DNA of 64,000 bases from Dehalogenimonas lykanthroporepellens BL-DC-9 (GTDB lineage: Bacteria; Chloroflexota; Dehalococcoidia; Dehalococcoidales; Dehalococcoidaceae), in contig CP002084.1 of NCBI GenBank assembly GCA_000143165.1, positions 1,580,001-1,644,000 on the forward strand. The letters are read 5' to 3'. Positions 26,334 to 34,616 of the stretch are shown here, piece by piece. The notes beneath the pieces are model-generated. The model was not told the DNA's origin, did not search any database, and saw only the letters and a list, made by a program, of their open reading frames with translations. Position 1 is the stretch's first letter. Each line of letters begins with the position of its first letter. Position numbers and translations under genes: made by a program.

Positions 26334-27296
26334 TTAAACAGTGAGGCCGGGAACTTGCCCGGCCTCGTTGGTGAGAGTGGTGGTTTCGGTCTCAATCGGA
26401 AGGACGTCCTCCGGTTTGGGCCGTCCGTTCTTGAAGGCGGCGTCGCCTGGCATGTTGGCCATCAGATGCTTGCGGGCGGTCTTGTACTCGTCACCGATCA
26501 GGCCAAGGTGGAGCAGGAAAACCCGGAAGTCGTACTTGGCGCTCTGGGGATCGAAATCCCGCTTGCGGCTGGAGGCTGCCCGTCCATTGAGCGCCTTGGC
26601 AGCGACCGCGAGGCAGAATTGCAGGTAGGCCTTGATTCGCCCCGCGTGGAGGGTCGCCTCGAACCAGCGAAACTCCACCGTGCCCCGGTACCAGACGTTG
26701 TGCAGGTTGACCCCGTGGTAGCGGCTGTTGTCGTAGTGCTGGGGCTGCCGGTTGTGGTAGCCGTACCAGATGCGGTTGAGCTGGTCCTTGGTGCGGGGGC
26801 GATGCTGTTCAATGCGCTGGATCAGCTCGTCGCTGACCGGCCGGGTGTAGCGGTTGAGCCGGTCGCGGCTGATGCCGAGGGCGTGGAGAATCAGCGGCTC
26901 TTGCTTGTAGATGATCTTGGCCAGGTTACCCAGGTGCCTGCCGTCGAAGGGCGCGGCATCGATATGGATGTGGATGCCGCACTGGCTGTTGATCTTGCCC
27001 CCGGCGCGGCGGATGGCCCGGACCACCTCCTGCAGTTGCGGGATGTCGTCGTAGCCGAGCACCGGGCTGACCACCTCGGCCCGCAGATGGGCCGGGACGC
27101 TGGTCAGGGAGGCGTCCCCCACCACCTTCCAGACGCGGCCGCGCAGGTCCTCGACCTCCCAGGGGTCATAGCTGCTGGGGATACCGACATGGCGGACCGT
27201 GCCGCCCACAACCGAGTGGATGGCCCAGGCGATCTGTTCCCGGGTGCGTTTTACGGTCTCGATCTCGATCCCGTAGTGGATCTCTTTCAGGTTCAT
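26334..27296 (-). CDS. Amidoligase family enzyme (glutamine-synthetase-like fold)
   Basis: A 320-residue enzyme. [15 protein letters not shown] at the N-terminus, [21 protein letters not shown] in the middle and [23 protein letters not shown] toward the C-terminus match the amidoligase (Amidoligase_2) family, which forms amide bonds between carboxylates and amino groups using ATP. The HIHID and EFRW elements are the metal/ATP and substrate motifs of this fold. The start at 27296 has GGAGG 6 nt upstream; a frame extends to 27422 but lacks a site. It is first in the amidoligase-unknown-GATase II-GGCT cluster, a combination described in phage and prophage neighbourhoods in comparative work on amidoligases. 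Confidence 0.85.
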   Translation of the reverse strand: MNLKEIHYGIEIETVKRTREQIAWAIHSVVGGTVRHVGIPSSYDPWEVEDLRGRVWKVVGDASLTSVPAHLRAEVVSPVLGYDDIPQLQEVVRAIRRAGGKINSQCGIHIHIDAAPFDGRHLGNLAKIIYKQEPLILHALGISRDRLNRYTRPVSDELIQRIEQHRPRTKDQLNRIWYGYHNRQPQHYDNSRYHGVNLHNVWYRGTVEFRWFEATLHAGRIKAYLQFCLAVAAKALNGRAASSRKRDFDPQSAKYDFRVFLLHLGLIGDEYKTARKHLMANMPGDAAFKNGRPKPEDVLPIETETTTLTNEAGQVPGLTV

Positions 27297-27482
27297 GGTG
27301 CCTCCGTCGTTCATGGCGCTTCTAAGTCGTTGTCTGGTAAGGCTTTTTAGCCTCCGCTTACACCATGAATGAATGCTTCTTTCCGGACACAAATCAAGTA
27401 GAAGAACAGCCGAAGCCGACATTTAACACGTTTATTTTCAATGACTTGCGAACTTTGTCGGATTGAGCGGCGCACGGGCGGC

Positions 27483-27520
27483 AGAAACCCCGGAACGGAC
27501 TGGCCGTATCCGGGGTTTCT
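27483..27520 (-). terminator. Long perfect hairpin at the end of the tail operon
   Basis: AGAAACCCCGGA (27483-27494) and TCCGGGGTTTCT (27509-27520) form a 12-bp perfect inverted repeat. Its 14-nt loop can add another short ACGG/CCGT stem. It lies 24 bp after the last tail-block gene (27545-27802) in the direction of transcription and before the amidoligase cluster. No T-run follows, so it is not a textbook intrinsic terminator. Its position at the end of the fourth late unit makes a transcript-end or RNA-stabilising role likely. Confidence 0.55.
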
Positions 27521-27544
27521 GGGTTGGAGGTGGCAGTGAGCGGG

Positions 27545-27802
27545 TCAGCCGGAGGCGGTATCTGATGTGATCAGGCTGGCGTGCAGCTCGAGGTTGCGCG
27601 ACTCGTCGGCCCGCATCCGCGCTAGCAGCGCCGTGAAGGCCTCCGCTTCGGCGGCCGGGAGCTTTGATGCCCGTTCCAGCCGCGCCAGGCGCTGGTGCAG
27701 ATTTTCCAGCAGGCCCAGGGCGTGGTCGCGGATCAAGCCGTCGCGCTTCTCCTGCGGTGTGGGGATGAACTCGGTCAGGCCGCCTTTGCGTCGAACGATC
27801 AT
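27545..27802 (-). CDS. Small helical phage protein, function unknown
   Basis: An 85-residue protein, MIVRRKGGLTEFIPTPQEK at the start, with a strongly helical middle (LLENLHQRLARLERASKLP) containing heptad-like leucines. It lies 12 bp downstream of the DUF4815 gene and is the last gene of the tail block before a hairpin. Proteins in this place may help assemble fibres or may be structural, but I recognise no family. It is GC-rich like its neighbours. Confidence 0.6.
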   Translation of the reverse strand: MIVRRKGGLTEFIPTPQEKRDGLIRDHALGLLENLHQRLARLERASKLPAAEAEAFTALLARMRADESRNLELHASLITSDTASG

Positions 27803-27814
27803 GGCCGTGCCTCC

Positions 27815-30800
27815 TTAGCTCAGGGTCGCGCCCAGCGAATGGATGCGCGGGTAGATCAACGGCGTGCCGGTCATCTCGGCCTTGTAACGGACCTTATTGC
27901 CGGTGTTGTCGGTGAAGGTGCGCACCAGGGTGTACTCGGTCCAGTTCTCGTCGATGGGCCGGGTGTCCTGGATGGTCATCGCCTCCCAGGTCAGGCCGCC
28001 ATCGTTGCTGGCGAACCATTGCAGGGTGGTGCCGCTGGGAATTTGCATCTGCACGTAGGCCTTGGTCGATTCCACTCCCTGGGTCAGCTCGTTCTCGCGG
28101 GTCAGGTAGGCCCCGGTGGTCTTGTTGAGGTAGCCCACCAGGTTGACGTCGCGGAAGTTGATGGCCGGGGTGTCATTGGCAAGCGAGCTGCTCAGGCGCA
28201 CGCGGATCTGGACCCGGGTGGCGAGGTTGGGCAGTCGTTCCTCCTCGGCGGGAACCAGGGCGTCCCAGGTTACGCCGCCGTCGGTGGAGTATTCCCAGTC
28301 GAGTCCGGTGCCTTGGGGAATGGCCGAGTATTCGTCGAGGTTGATGTCGGAGAACTGCACGCCGGTGATCGGCTGGAAGCGGATCATCCCCTCGGACTGG
28401 AAGTTGTAGCCGTAGATCTTCATCGCCAGGTCGGAACCGTTGAGCGGCGTCCAGGTCTCGGCGTTGGAGCTCTCCAGCAGCACGCCTTCCATGTAGGTCT
28501 GCCGGGTGATGATGCCCCAGCGGCCCATCTTGCCTAAGGTGGCGGTGCGCACCTTGTAGTTTGTGCTGTTGGTCAGCAGCACCACGGCGTAGCTGGTGTT
28601 GGCCTCGGCGTAGAACGGGTCATCGAAGCGAATGCGGGTCTCGCCGCTCAGGCTGATCTCGTTCGGGGCCAGCACCTTTTCGGCGAACACCACGCCGTTG
28701 GGCAGACCGGTGGTGACGCCGCGAATCTGCACCGTGACCGGAATGCTCGGGTCCCTGGCGGTGAACTGCAGTCCGATGCTGGAGATCACCTGGTTTTGGG
28801 TGAAGCTGAAGGTCTGGGCCAGCGGGTCACGGGGCACGAAGATGGTCTGGGTGCGCCAGACCACCTGTACCACGGGCACGCGGATGATGCGGTTCTCGAT
28901 GATGCGCTCGATGCGGGTGATGACCAGCGGATCGTTGATCTGCAGGCTGGCCCGGGCCGAGTAGATGCCGTCGGCCATCTCCACGATGCGGTTGCCGTTG
29001 CGGGCGTTGGTCGGAATGGTGAAGGAGGCGCTGACCCGACCGGCCTCGTCGCTGATCAGGTTGCTGGCCATCACCTGGCCGTCGCAGCGCAGCACGATGC
29101 CGGACTTGCTCGGGGTGAAGTTGATGCCGGTGACGGCGATCCCGGTCTGGCCGCGCCGCCCGAGGTTGGGCGTGATCTGCAACATAGCCGGGGGCTTGTC
29201 GAACACGGCATAGGGGTTGATGTTGCGCTCCTCGGACCAGTCGTTCTGTTCCACCAGCACGGTCTCGTTGCCGGGCAACAGTGCCAGGCTGCCGAAGAAG
29301 CTGGCATTGCTGCCCGCCTGATCGACCGAGAGCACGGTGGAGTGCGGAATACGGTCCGGCGCGACGAAACGGGCGATCTCGTTGACCCGGGCGTCCCATT
29401 CGGCGTGGTAGATGTCCGACTGGGCGGTGTTCGAGAAGTCGTCCGAGTAGATGCCTTTCTTGGTCTGGGCGTCCCGGTTCTGCAGCTCGTTGTTCATTTG
29501 ATACTGGGCATCGTTGTACTTCAGGTCCTCGACGTCCTGAATGATGTCGTGGATCTGGTCCATGGTGATGCGGGTCAGGCCGAAGTTGCGGATCTCCATG
29601 TCGGTGGAGTTGGGCGGGCAGTCGATGCTGCACAGACCCAGGGCGTTTTCCGGGACGATGGGCAGCTTCGGAAAATCCGCCGGAGCCCCTTCCAGCCGTT
29701 TGATCTCGGTGGTGGTGGCGTAAACGATGTCGCGGCGGCCGAGGTAATAGTCGTAGTCCAGGCTGCAGTTGGAGCCGTTCACCGGCTGATCGCCGAGGCT
29801 GCCGCGCCCGAAATTGATCACGTTGAGGTTACCCAGCTCGAGCTGCACCGGCGACATGGTGAGCCCGGCGGTGTTGGTGGCCGGAGGCGAAACGGTGCCG
29901 ATCTCCTCGACGCCGTCGTCGACGTAGGAGAGCGCCTCGCTCCCCAGTTCCATCAGGCGCTTATAGTCGGTGCGTGCGCCGTTGGTGGCGGCCCGGTAGA
30001 CGCGATAGCCGGTCGCGCCACTGACCGGCAACCAGGAGAGCTTGTTCATCTCCCCGGCGGCGGTGGCCCGGGCGATGACCGCAGCGGCGTTGAAGGCCGT
30101 CTCGCCGGTGGCGTTGTAGGCGGTGACCAGATAGAAATAGTTTCCGGCCGCCGGATGGTTGGCCTGCCCAAACCAGCCGCTGTCCACGTAGTCGGTGCCC
30201 TTGACCATCTGCTTGGTGTAGGTCCAGCGCACCGTGTAGGTGGTGCCGATGGCCGGTTCGTTTCCGGAGCCGAGCCAGTCGACATGGTTGCCTGACTGCT
30301 GCCAGTCCACGCCCTCCTGGAAGATGGTCGCCCCCTGGCTGACCTCGAGGATGTCCACCACGGGATTGGGATCGAGCAGGTCTTCACCGCCGCCCACCGA
30401 GCCCCGAGTGACGTTGCGGGTGATCTCGACGATGGCTTCCACCTGGGTCGTCTCCTTGAGCGGCGTGGAGTTGACCGGATAGCGGCGCTTGTTGATGTCG
30501 AAGGTCTTCTGCTCCCCGCGCACCGACTTGGTGGCGATGGATTTGGGCACCAGGGTCGAGTTGGGCAGATCGCGCTGATGCCGGAAGCCCTGGATATAGG
30601 CGCGTCCGGCGTTGGTGATCGCCTCCACGCTGTCGTCGTCGACACCGCCGATGAAGGTGTCGAAGCCCCGCACCAGATAGCTTCCGGCCTGGTCGAAGGT
30701 ACGCTCGGCCAGATTCTGAATCAGGGAATTGAGCCCCTCGGCGGCGGCGAAGGAGAGCTGATCCTCGGTGATCGAGGAGACGGTGATCCGGCTGCCCGGC

Positions 30801-31363
30801 AGCGTGCCCAGCAGATCCCGCAGGTAGAGGTTGGACTTCTCCTGCACCGTGGGCGTGACATCGCCGCTCTCGCGGTCGAACTTGTAGATTGGGATCACCC
30901 GGCGCTCGGCCACGTTGTTGGGCAGCGTCTGGCCGCTGGTGTCCGTCGCCTTGAGAGAAAGAACCCATTTTTCCCGCTCGGCGGTAGGCTCGCCGGTGGC
31001 CGGATTGATCAGGGCCGGGTCCTGGGTGTAGCCGTAGTTGTACTTCAGCAGCTCCACGTAGACGTAATCGGCTCCGCTGGTGGTGGCCGGATCATAGGTC
31101 AGGGTAGCGCCGCTCACCTGTTCCAGATGGCCGTCGATGTAGACCACGCCCGGGGCCAAGGTCAGGACGTTGGCGGCCGCGCTGACCTCGAGGCCCATGA
31201 TGATGGAGCCTTCCTTGAACAGGATGTCGGCGATCTTGCGCCGCTCCAGGTTGATGATGTCCTGCTGCTCATTGAGTTCGGAATCCAGCAGGTCGCGATC
31301 CTGATGGTAGCGGATGCGCTTGTAGTTCTTGGTCGGGTCGAATGTCTCGCGTGAGATGCTCAT
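27815..31363 (-). CDS. Large DUF4815 tail/fibre protein
   Basis: An 1,182-residue virion protein. The N-terminus, ISRETFDPTKNYKRIRYHQDRDLLDSELNE, and the following EGSIIMGLEV and VVYIDGHLEQV match DUF4815, found in large tail-associated proteins of contractile phages. Residues about 440-500 contain a fibronectin-III-like stretch (YYLVTAYNATGET...). The C-terminal third is beta-rich with carbohydrate-binding/galactose-like character (LAQTFSFTQNQVISSIGLQF, DGGVTWDALVP, NDGGLTWEAMT), including two similar DGGxTWxA segments. It is probably the long tail or baseplate-attached fibre. It lies 15 bp after its upstream neighbour. Confidence 0.8.
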   Translation of the reverse strand: MSISRETFDPTKNYKRIRYHQDRDLLDSELNEQQDIINLERRKIADILFKEGSIIMGLEVSAAANVLTLAPGVVYIDGHLEQVSGATLTYDPATTSGADYVYVELLKYNYGYTQDPALINPATGEPTAEREKWVLSLKATDTSGQTLPNNVAERRVIPIYKFDRESGDVTPTVQEKSNLYLRDLLGTLPGSRITVSSITEDQLSFAAAEGLNSLIQNLAERTFDQAGSYLVRGFDTFIGGVDDDSVEAITNAGRAYIQGFRHQRDLPNSTLVPKSIATKSVRGEQKTFDINKRRYPVNSTPLKETTQVEAIVEITRNVTRGSVGGGEDLLDPNPVVDILEVSQGATIFQEGVDWQQSGNHVDWLGSGNEPAIGTTYTVRWTYTKQMVKGTDYVDSGWFGQANHPAAGNYFYLVTAYNATGETAFNAAAVIARATAAGEMNKLSWLPVSGATGYRVYRAATNGARTDYKRLMELGSEALSYVDDGVEEIGTVSPPATNTAGLTMSPVQLELGNLNVINFGRGSLGDQPVNGSNCSLDYDYYLGRRDIVYATTTEIKRLEGAPADFPKLPIVPENALGLCSIDCPPNSTDMEIRNFGLTRITMDQIHDIIQDVEDLKYNDAQYQMNNELQNRDAQTKKGIYSDDFSNTAQSDIYHAEWDARVNEIARFVAPDRIPHSTVLSVDQAGSNASFFGSLALLPGNETVLVEQNDWSEERNINPYAVFDKPPAMLQITPNLGRRGQTGIAVTGINFTPSKSGIVLRCDGQVMASNLISDEAGRVSASFTIPTNARNGNRIVEMADGIYSARASLQINDPLVITRIERIIENRIIRVPVVQVVWRTQTIFVPRDPLAQTFSFTQNQVISSIGLQFTARDPSIPVTVQIRGVTTGLPNGVVFAEKVLAPNEISLSGETRIRFDDPFYAEANTSYAVVLLTNSTNYKVRTATLGKMGRWGIITRQTYMEGVLLESSNAETWTPLNGSDLAMKIYGYNFQSEGMIRFQPITGVQFSDINLDEYSAIPQGTGLDWEYSTDGGVTWDALVPAEEERLPNLATRVQIRVRLSSSLANDTPAINFRDVNLVGYLNKTTGAYLTRENELTQGVESTKAYVQMQIPSGTTLQWFASNDGGLTWEAMTIQDTRPIDENWTEYTLVRTFTDNTGNKVRYKAEMTGTPLIYPRIHSLGATLS

Positions 31364-31378
31364 GTTTGAATCCTCCAG

Positions 31379-31912
31379 TTAGATCTTGATGATCCCGACC
31401 AGCTCCACGCGGGTGTCGGAAATCTTGTTGAAGTCGGGAATGTTCTTCACCTCGTACAGGTAGCCCTGGCGCAGCACCTCGCCGGTCGGGTTGGTGTCCT
31501 GATGGAACACGCCGCCCATGGCGAGATCCCCGGTGACGCTTTGCACGTACTGCACGTCGCCGCCGAAGAAGCCGTATTCGCGGATGGTGATGCCGTTGGC
31601 CTCTGCCTCGTCGAAGCGGAAGAAAATGCCGATTGTGTTGGTCTCCTCGCCGGTTTCGAGGTAGCGCACGCCGTTGACCAGCAGCGCCCCTTCGGCGTCC
31701 TCCTTGAGGAAAGTCCGCTTGTAGTAGCGCTTGCGGGCGCGTTCATTTCTGAGCCCGGTCTGGCCGATGTCAGGCGCGGGCGGATTCTGCGGGTCGGTAA
31801 AGCTGGCATCCCCGTCGCCGATGGCGCAGTGGGTGATGCCGTCCACGGCCTGGCCGAGGATGAGTTTGGCCGTCAGTATCCGGCCGGTTTTGACGATGAG
31901 TCCCAGTGCCAT
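31379..31912 (-). CDS. Tail-collar fibre-type protein
   Basis: A 177-residue protein beginning MALGLIVKTGRILTAKLILG. The GITHCAIGDGDASFTDPQNPPAP segment followed by RYYKRTFLKEDAEG and ITIREYGFFGG resembles the N-terminal domains of phage tail-collar or fibre proteins, which attach fibres to the baseplate (the IGDGD/ItEiGlf pattern). It sits between two other late tail genes with 12- and 15-bp gaps. Beta-rich throughout with no membrane segment. Confidence 0.65.
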   Translation of the reverse strand: MALGLIVKTGRILTAKLILGQAVDGITHCAIGDGDASFTDPQNPPAPDIGQTGLRNERARKRYYKRTFLKEDAEGALLVNGVRYLETGEETNTIGIFFRFDEAEANGITIREYGFFGGDVQYVQSVTGDLAMGGVFHQDTNPTGEVLRQGYLYEVKNIPDFNKISDTRVELVGIIKI

Positions 31913-31924
31913 TGCTGTTCTCCT

Positions 31925-32428
31925 TTAGGTCTGAATTTCGTGGTCTTGATCGATGAGCACCGCGAACAGGATCTGGCGCGTGTCGGCCAGCAGCCCGGCC
32001 GGGATCGCGATGCGCTGAACGGTGTCGGAGCGGCTGATGTGTGCGCCGGATGTCCGGACGCTGGTGTCGATACTCCGCAGCCAGGGGCGCGTCACCCGCA
32101 CCGCCGCGTCAACATCGACGCCCAGACGGCCATGGACGACGAGCCACAGGTCGGCGCTCCGGTTCAGGCGGTTGTGGATGGCCTGGCTGCTGGCGAGCAG
32201 CTTGGTGATTTCGGAGAGGACGACCGCCTGCGTCAGCGCCATGACTTCAACGGGCCGATGGATACGGCACGCCGCATCCACGTCAGCTTCGAAAGCGCGA
32301 ACGACCCGATTGGCGGTGTCCGTTTCCACCAGGATTGAGCCCAGGAGCACCTGGCGTGTGTCCAGGTCCCTTGCCCATGGGCGGGTCACCCTTGCGGAAA
32401 TATCGATATCAACCGTGATGTCAGCCAT
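31925..32428 (-). CDS. Repeat-containing tail-block protein, function unknown
   Basis: A 167-residue protein with an internal near-repeat: VDIDISARVTRPWARDLDT at the N-terminus and VDVDAAVRVTRPWLRSIDT at about 104-122, plus a weaker third unit VDAACRIHRPVE at about 50-61. The units are spaced about 50 residues apart, suggesting a three-fold repeated beta fold. No family is recognised. It is co-linear with tail genes (9 bp after the preceding gene), so it is probably a virion or fibre-related protein. Confidence 0.6.
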   Translation of the reverse strand: MADITVDIDISARVTRPWARDLDTRQVLLGSILVETDTANRVVRAFEADVDAACRIHRPVEVMALTQAVVLSEITKLLASSQAIHNRLNRSADLWLVVHGRLGVDVDAAVRVTRPWLRSIDTSVRTSGAHISRSDTVQRIAIPAGLLADTRQILFAVLIDQDHEIQT

Positions 32429-32437
32429 CTATGCGCC

Positions 32438-33031
32438 TCAGAGAATCGGGTTTTCCGTGCCGGTCAGGCGCAGTTTGATGTCGAGTTTGTTTTGCACCGG
32501 CGTGCCCGGGAGCACGGTGCAGCGCCGCCAGAAAGACAGCGTCTGCTGGAAGGCCTTGTCGCCGAGATTGAGCGGTGCGCCCTGGGTGGCGGTGTCGAGT
32601 TCGGCCTGGGTCAGGGCCAGGCGGTACCAGACCGATTCGTCGGTGCCGGTTTCATCGATGGGATCGAGCACCAACCCGGTGTAGTCGTAGCCTGAATAGA
32701 CGGTCGTCCCGGCGTCGTGCGCGGCCGGAGCGGTGTTGGCCACGCCCCGCTGCACGGTGAGATTGGCGGTGCCGCCGCCGCTTTCGACGAGCATCTGCTC
32801 CCCGTCGATGATGATGTGTTCGCCGTCGGCAAAGCGCGGTTCGGCCAATGGAATGGCGGTCTGCGCCGCGTCGATGGCCGAAGCGAGCCCCGTCTGCTCG
32901 TTGGCGACGTAGAGTTGCCGATCCTTGATGTCGCCGTCGGTGCCGTTGTAGCTCTCGGCCTCGGGGCGGCTGAAATCCCCCTCGGAAATCTGCTGGGTCA
33001 GCGCTTCGTCAAGATAGAGATGTATCGCCAT
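32438..33031 (-). CDS. Phage tail-block protein, function unknown
   Basis: A 197-residue, beta-rich, acidic protein (MAIHLYLDEALTQQISEGDFSRP). The centre, FADGEHIIIDGEQMLVESG with LTVQRGVANTAPAAHDAGT, looks like a capping or carbohydrate-binding type repeat seen in minor virion proteins (the motif 'GEqm.V.sv....lTV.RG...T....H..g' recurs in phage particles). It is positioned between tail protein I and fibre-type genes. A structural or fibre-adaptor role is inferred from position only. Confidence 0.6.
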   Translation of the reverse strand: MAIHLYLDEALTQQISEGDFSRPEAESYNGTDGDIKDRQLYVANEQTGLASAIDAAQTAIPLAEPRFADGEHIIIDGEQMLVESGGGTANLTVQRGVANTAPAAHDAGTTVYSGYDYTGLVLDPIDETGTDESVWYRLALTQAELDTATQGAPLNLGDKAFQQTLSFWRRCTVLPGTPVQNKLDIKLRLTGTENPIL

Positions 33032-33041
33032 GGGTTCTCCT

Positions 33042-34616
33042 TCAGGTGGGCCACTGGGTGGCGCGATAGTTGTTGGTGGCGGCCTCGAACCCGGCCTGCG
33101 TCGGCGCGTGCAGGTCCTGCTGACGGAACAGCCAGCGGTAGGAAGGCCGCGACCAGCGGAATCCGGCCTGGTTGAGGCGCATGCGGCTGACGCGCATGGG
33201 GCGGGTCCGATCCACGGAGAGACGCAGGCCGGTGGTGTTGAGCGGGCTCGCGCCCAGCTTCATGGTCTCCACGCGATGGCGCTGGAGAGAGCCCGTGTCC
33301 ACATGGACTTCAAGCGAGGCCCGTTCGCCGGTCAGATTCGCATTGCTCAGATACCGGGTGTTCAGGGTGTTCGCGTTGAGCCGGAACACAGGCCCTCTCC
33401 GCCGCCATCGGTCGATCCGGTCGACGGCCAGGGTGACGTCCGCGTCGCAGCCAGCGGTGGAGGCGAGCAGCAGATTGCTGATGCCGCCCTGGTTGGCGGT
33501 GAGATCGAGACCTTCGTTGAGCCTGGAGCGGCCAAGCTGGAAGCAGAGGCGGTGCCGGGATTCCAGGGGCAGACGCAGGTCGTACTTGGCTTCCGCCCGT
33601 TCGACCGGTTCCGCCTGCGTGTCGAAAAAGAAGTCCTTCTGCCGGAAGCAGTAGCGCAGCTCGGTCTCGCCATGGGTCAGCGATTTGCGGTTGAGATGGC
33701 TCTCGCCCAGCCCGAAGCCGCTTTCCAGCACATCGCCTTCGAAATCGCGGCCGGTGTAGATGGGCGTGCAGAAGGAAACCCGATCCTCGCCGACACGGGT
33801 GTACGGCAGCCGCCAGTCGTTGAGGGCCTTGTGGTTCAGGCGCATCCGGTTCTGGAGGCCGTGAAAACGGGAGACCTTCACGGCGGCCCGGTCGATCTCC
33901 GGGATCATCTCCGTGGTGCTGGTGAGCTGCAGCAGCTCCCAGGCCCTCTGCTTGTTGGTCAGGTGACGGCAGGAACCGAGCGAGGAACGTCCGAGGACGA
34001 AGGTTTCGTCGAGAAACGCCAGCACGATCCGGCGCACGGCGTTGGCGTGCCCGAAGTCGAGCATCGCGCTACCTTCAATCCATTCCAGGAGGAACTGGAG
34101 CCAAAAACAGCGTGTGCCCGCCGGGTGGTGAAACACCAGGGCGTCGCGCAGCCCCTCGGTCTGGTTGAGACACAGCACGCGAAACACGCCGAGGCTGAAC
34201 ACCAGCCCGGGCAGCTTGGCTTTGCTGAGTCTGGAACGGGCATTGAGACGCAGAGCCGAGCGGAAGGTCTCCTGAAGTTCCCCCTGCCAGCCGAGTGTGT
34301 TGAAATCGCGTTCGATGGCCGGAATGGTGCCCTTGCGGCGATAGATTTCGACCGCCTCCCGCACGCGGCGACGCTGGCAGTCCGGCGAACAGGTGCCGTC
34401 CACTTCGAGGCCGACCAGTCTCGCCAGCAGCGGCAGGAAGCGTTCGTCGCAATGATCGACGTCGAAGATGGTCGGGAAATCGTCGATAGCCTGCTTGAGC
34501 TCGTCGAGCGTTCCGGCGGGAAGGCTCAGAAAGGTGCGCAGGTCATCAGCCTCGTCATTGTGCTCGTAAAGCGGCGGCAGCAGGCCGAGCAGATTGTCCT
34601 TGAACCAATCCGACAT
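33042..34616 (-). CDS. Phage tail protein I-like baseplate protein with long repetitive C-terminus
   Basis: A 524-residue protein. The first about 110 residues (LLGLLPPLYEHNDEADDLRTFL, DELKQAIDDFPTIFDVDHCDERFLPLLARLVGLE, RRRVREAVEIYRRKGTIPAIER) match the phage tail protein I / TIGR02242 N-terminal domain that binds baseplate J. The remainder is an unusual series of beta-type segments rich in RLN/LN turns (for example ALRLNARSRLS, RMRLNHKALN, HLNRKSL, RMRLNQAGF), suggesting an elongated repeat domain. The ATG at 34616 overlaps the baseplate J stop (TGATG). Four cysteines cluster near VDGTCSPDC. Confidence 0.78.
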   Translation of the reverse strand: MSDWFKDNLLGLLPPLYEHNDEADDLRTFLSLPAGTLDELKQAIDDFPTIFDVDHCDERFLPLLARLVGLEVDGTCSPDCQRRRVREAVEIYRRKGTIPAIERDFNTLGWQGELQETFRSALRLNARSRLSKAKLPGLVFSLGVFRVLCLNQTEGLRDALVFHHPAGTRCFWLQFLLEWIEGSAMLDFGHANAVRRIVLAFLDETFVLGRSSLGSCRHLTNKQRAWELLQLTSTTEMIPEIDRAAVKVSRFHGLQNRMRLNHKALNDWRLPYTRVGEDRVSFCTPIYTGRDFEGDVLESGFGLGESHLNRKSLTHGETELRYCFRQKDFFFDTQAEPVERAEAKYDLRLPLESRHRLCFQLGRSRLNEGLDLTANQGGISNLLLASTAGCDADVTLAVDRIDRWRRRGPVFRLNANTLNTRYLSNANLTGERASLEVHVDTGSLQRHRVETMKLGASPLNTTGLRLSVDRTRPMRVSRMRLNQAGFRWSRPSYRWLFRQQDLHAPTQAGFEAATNNYRATQWPT

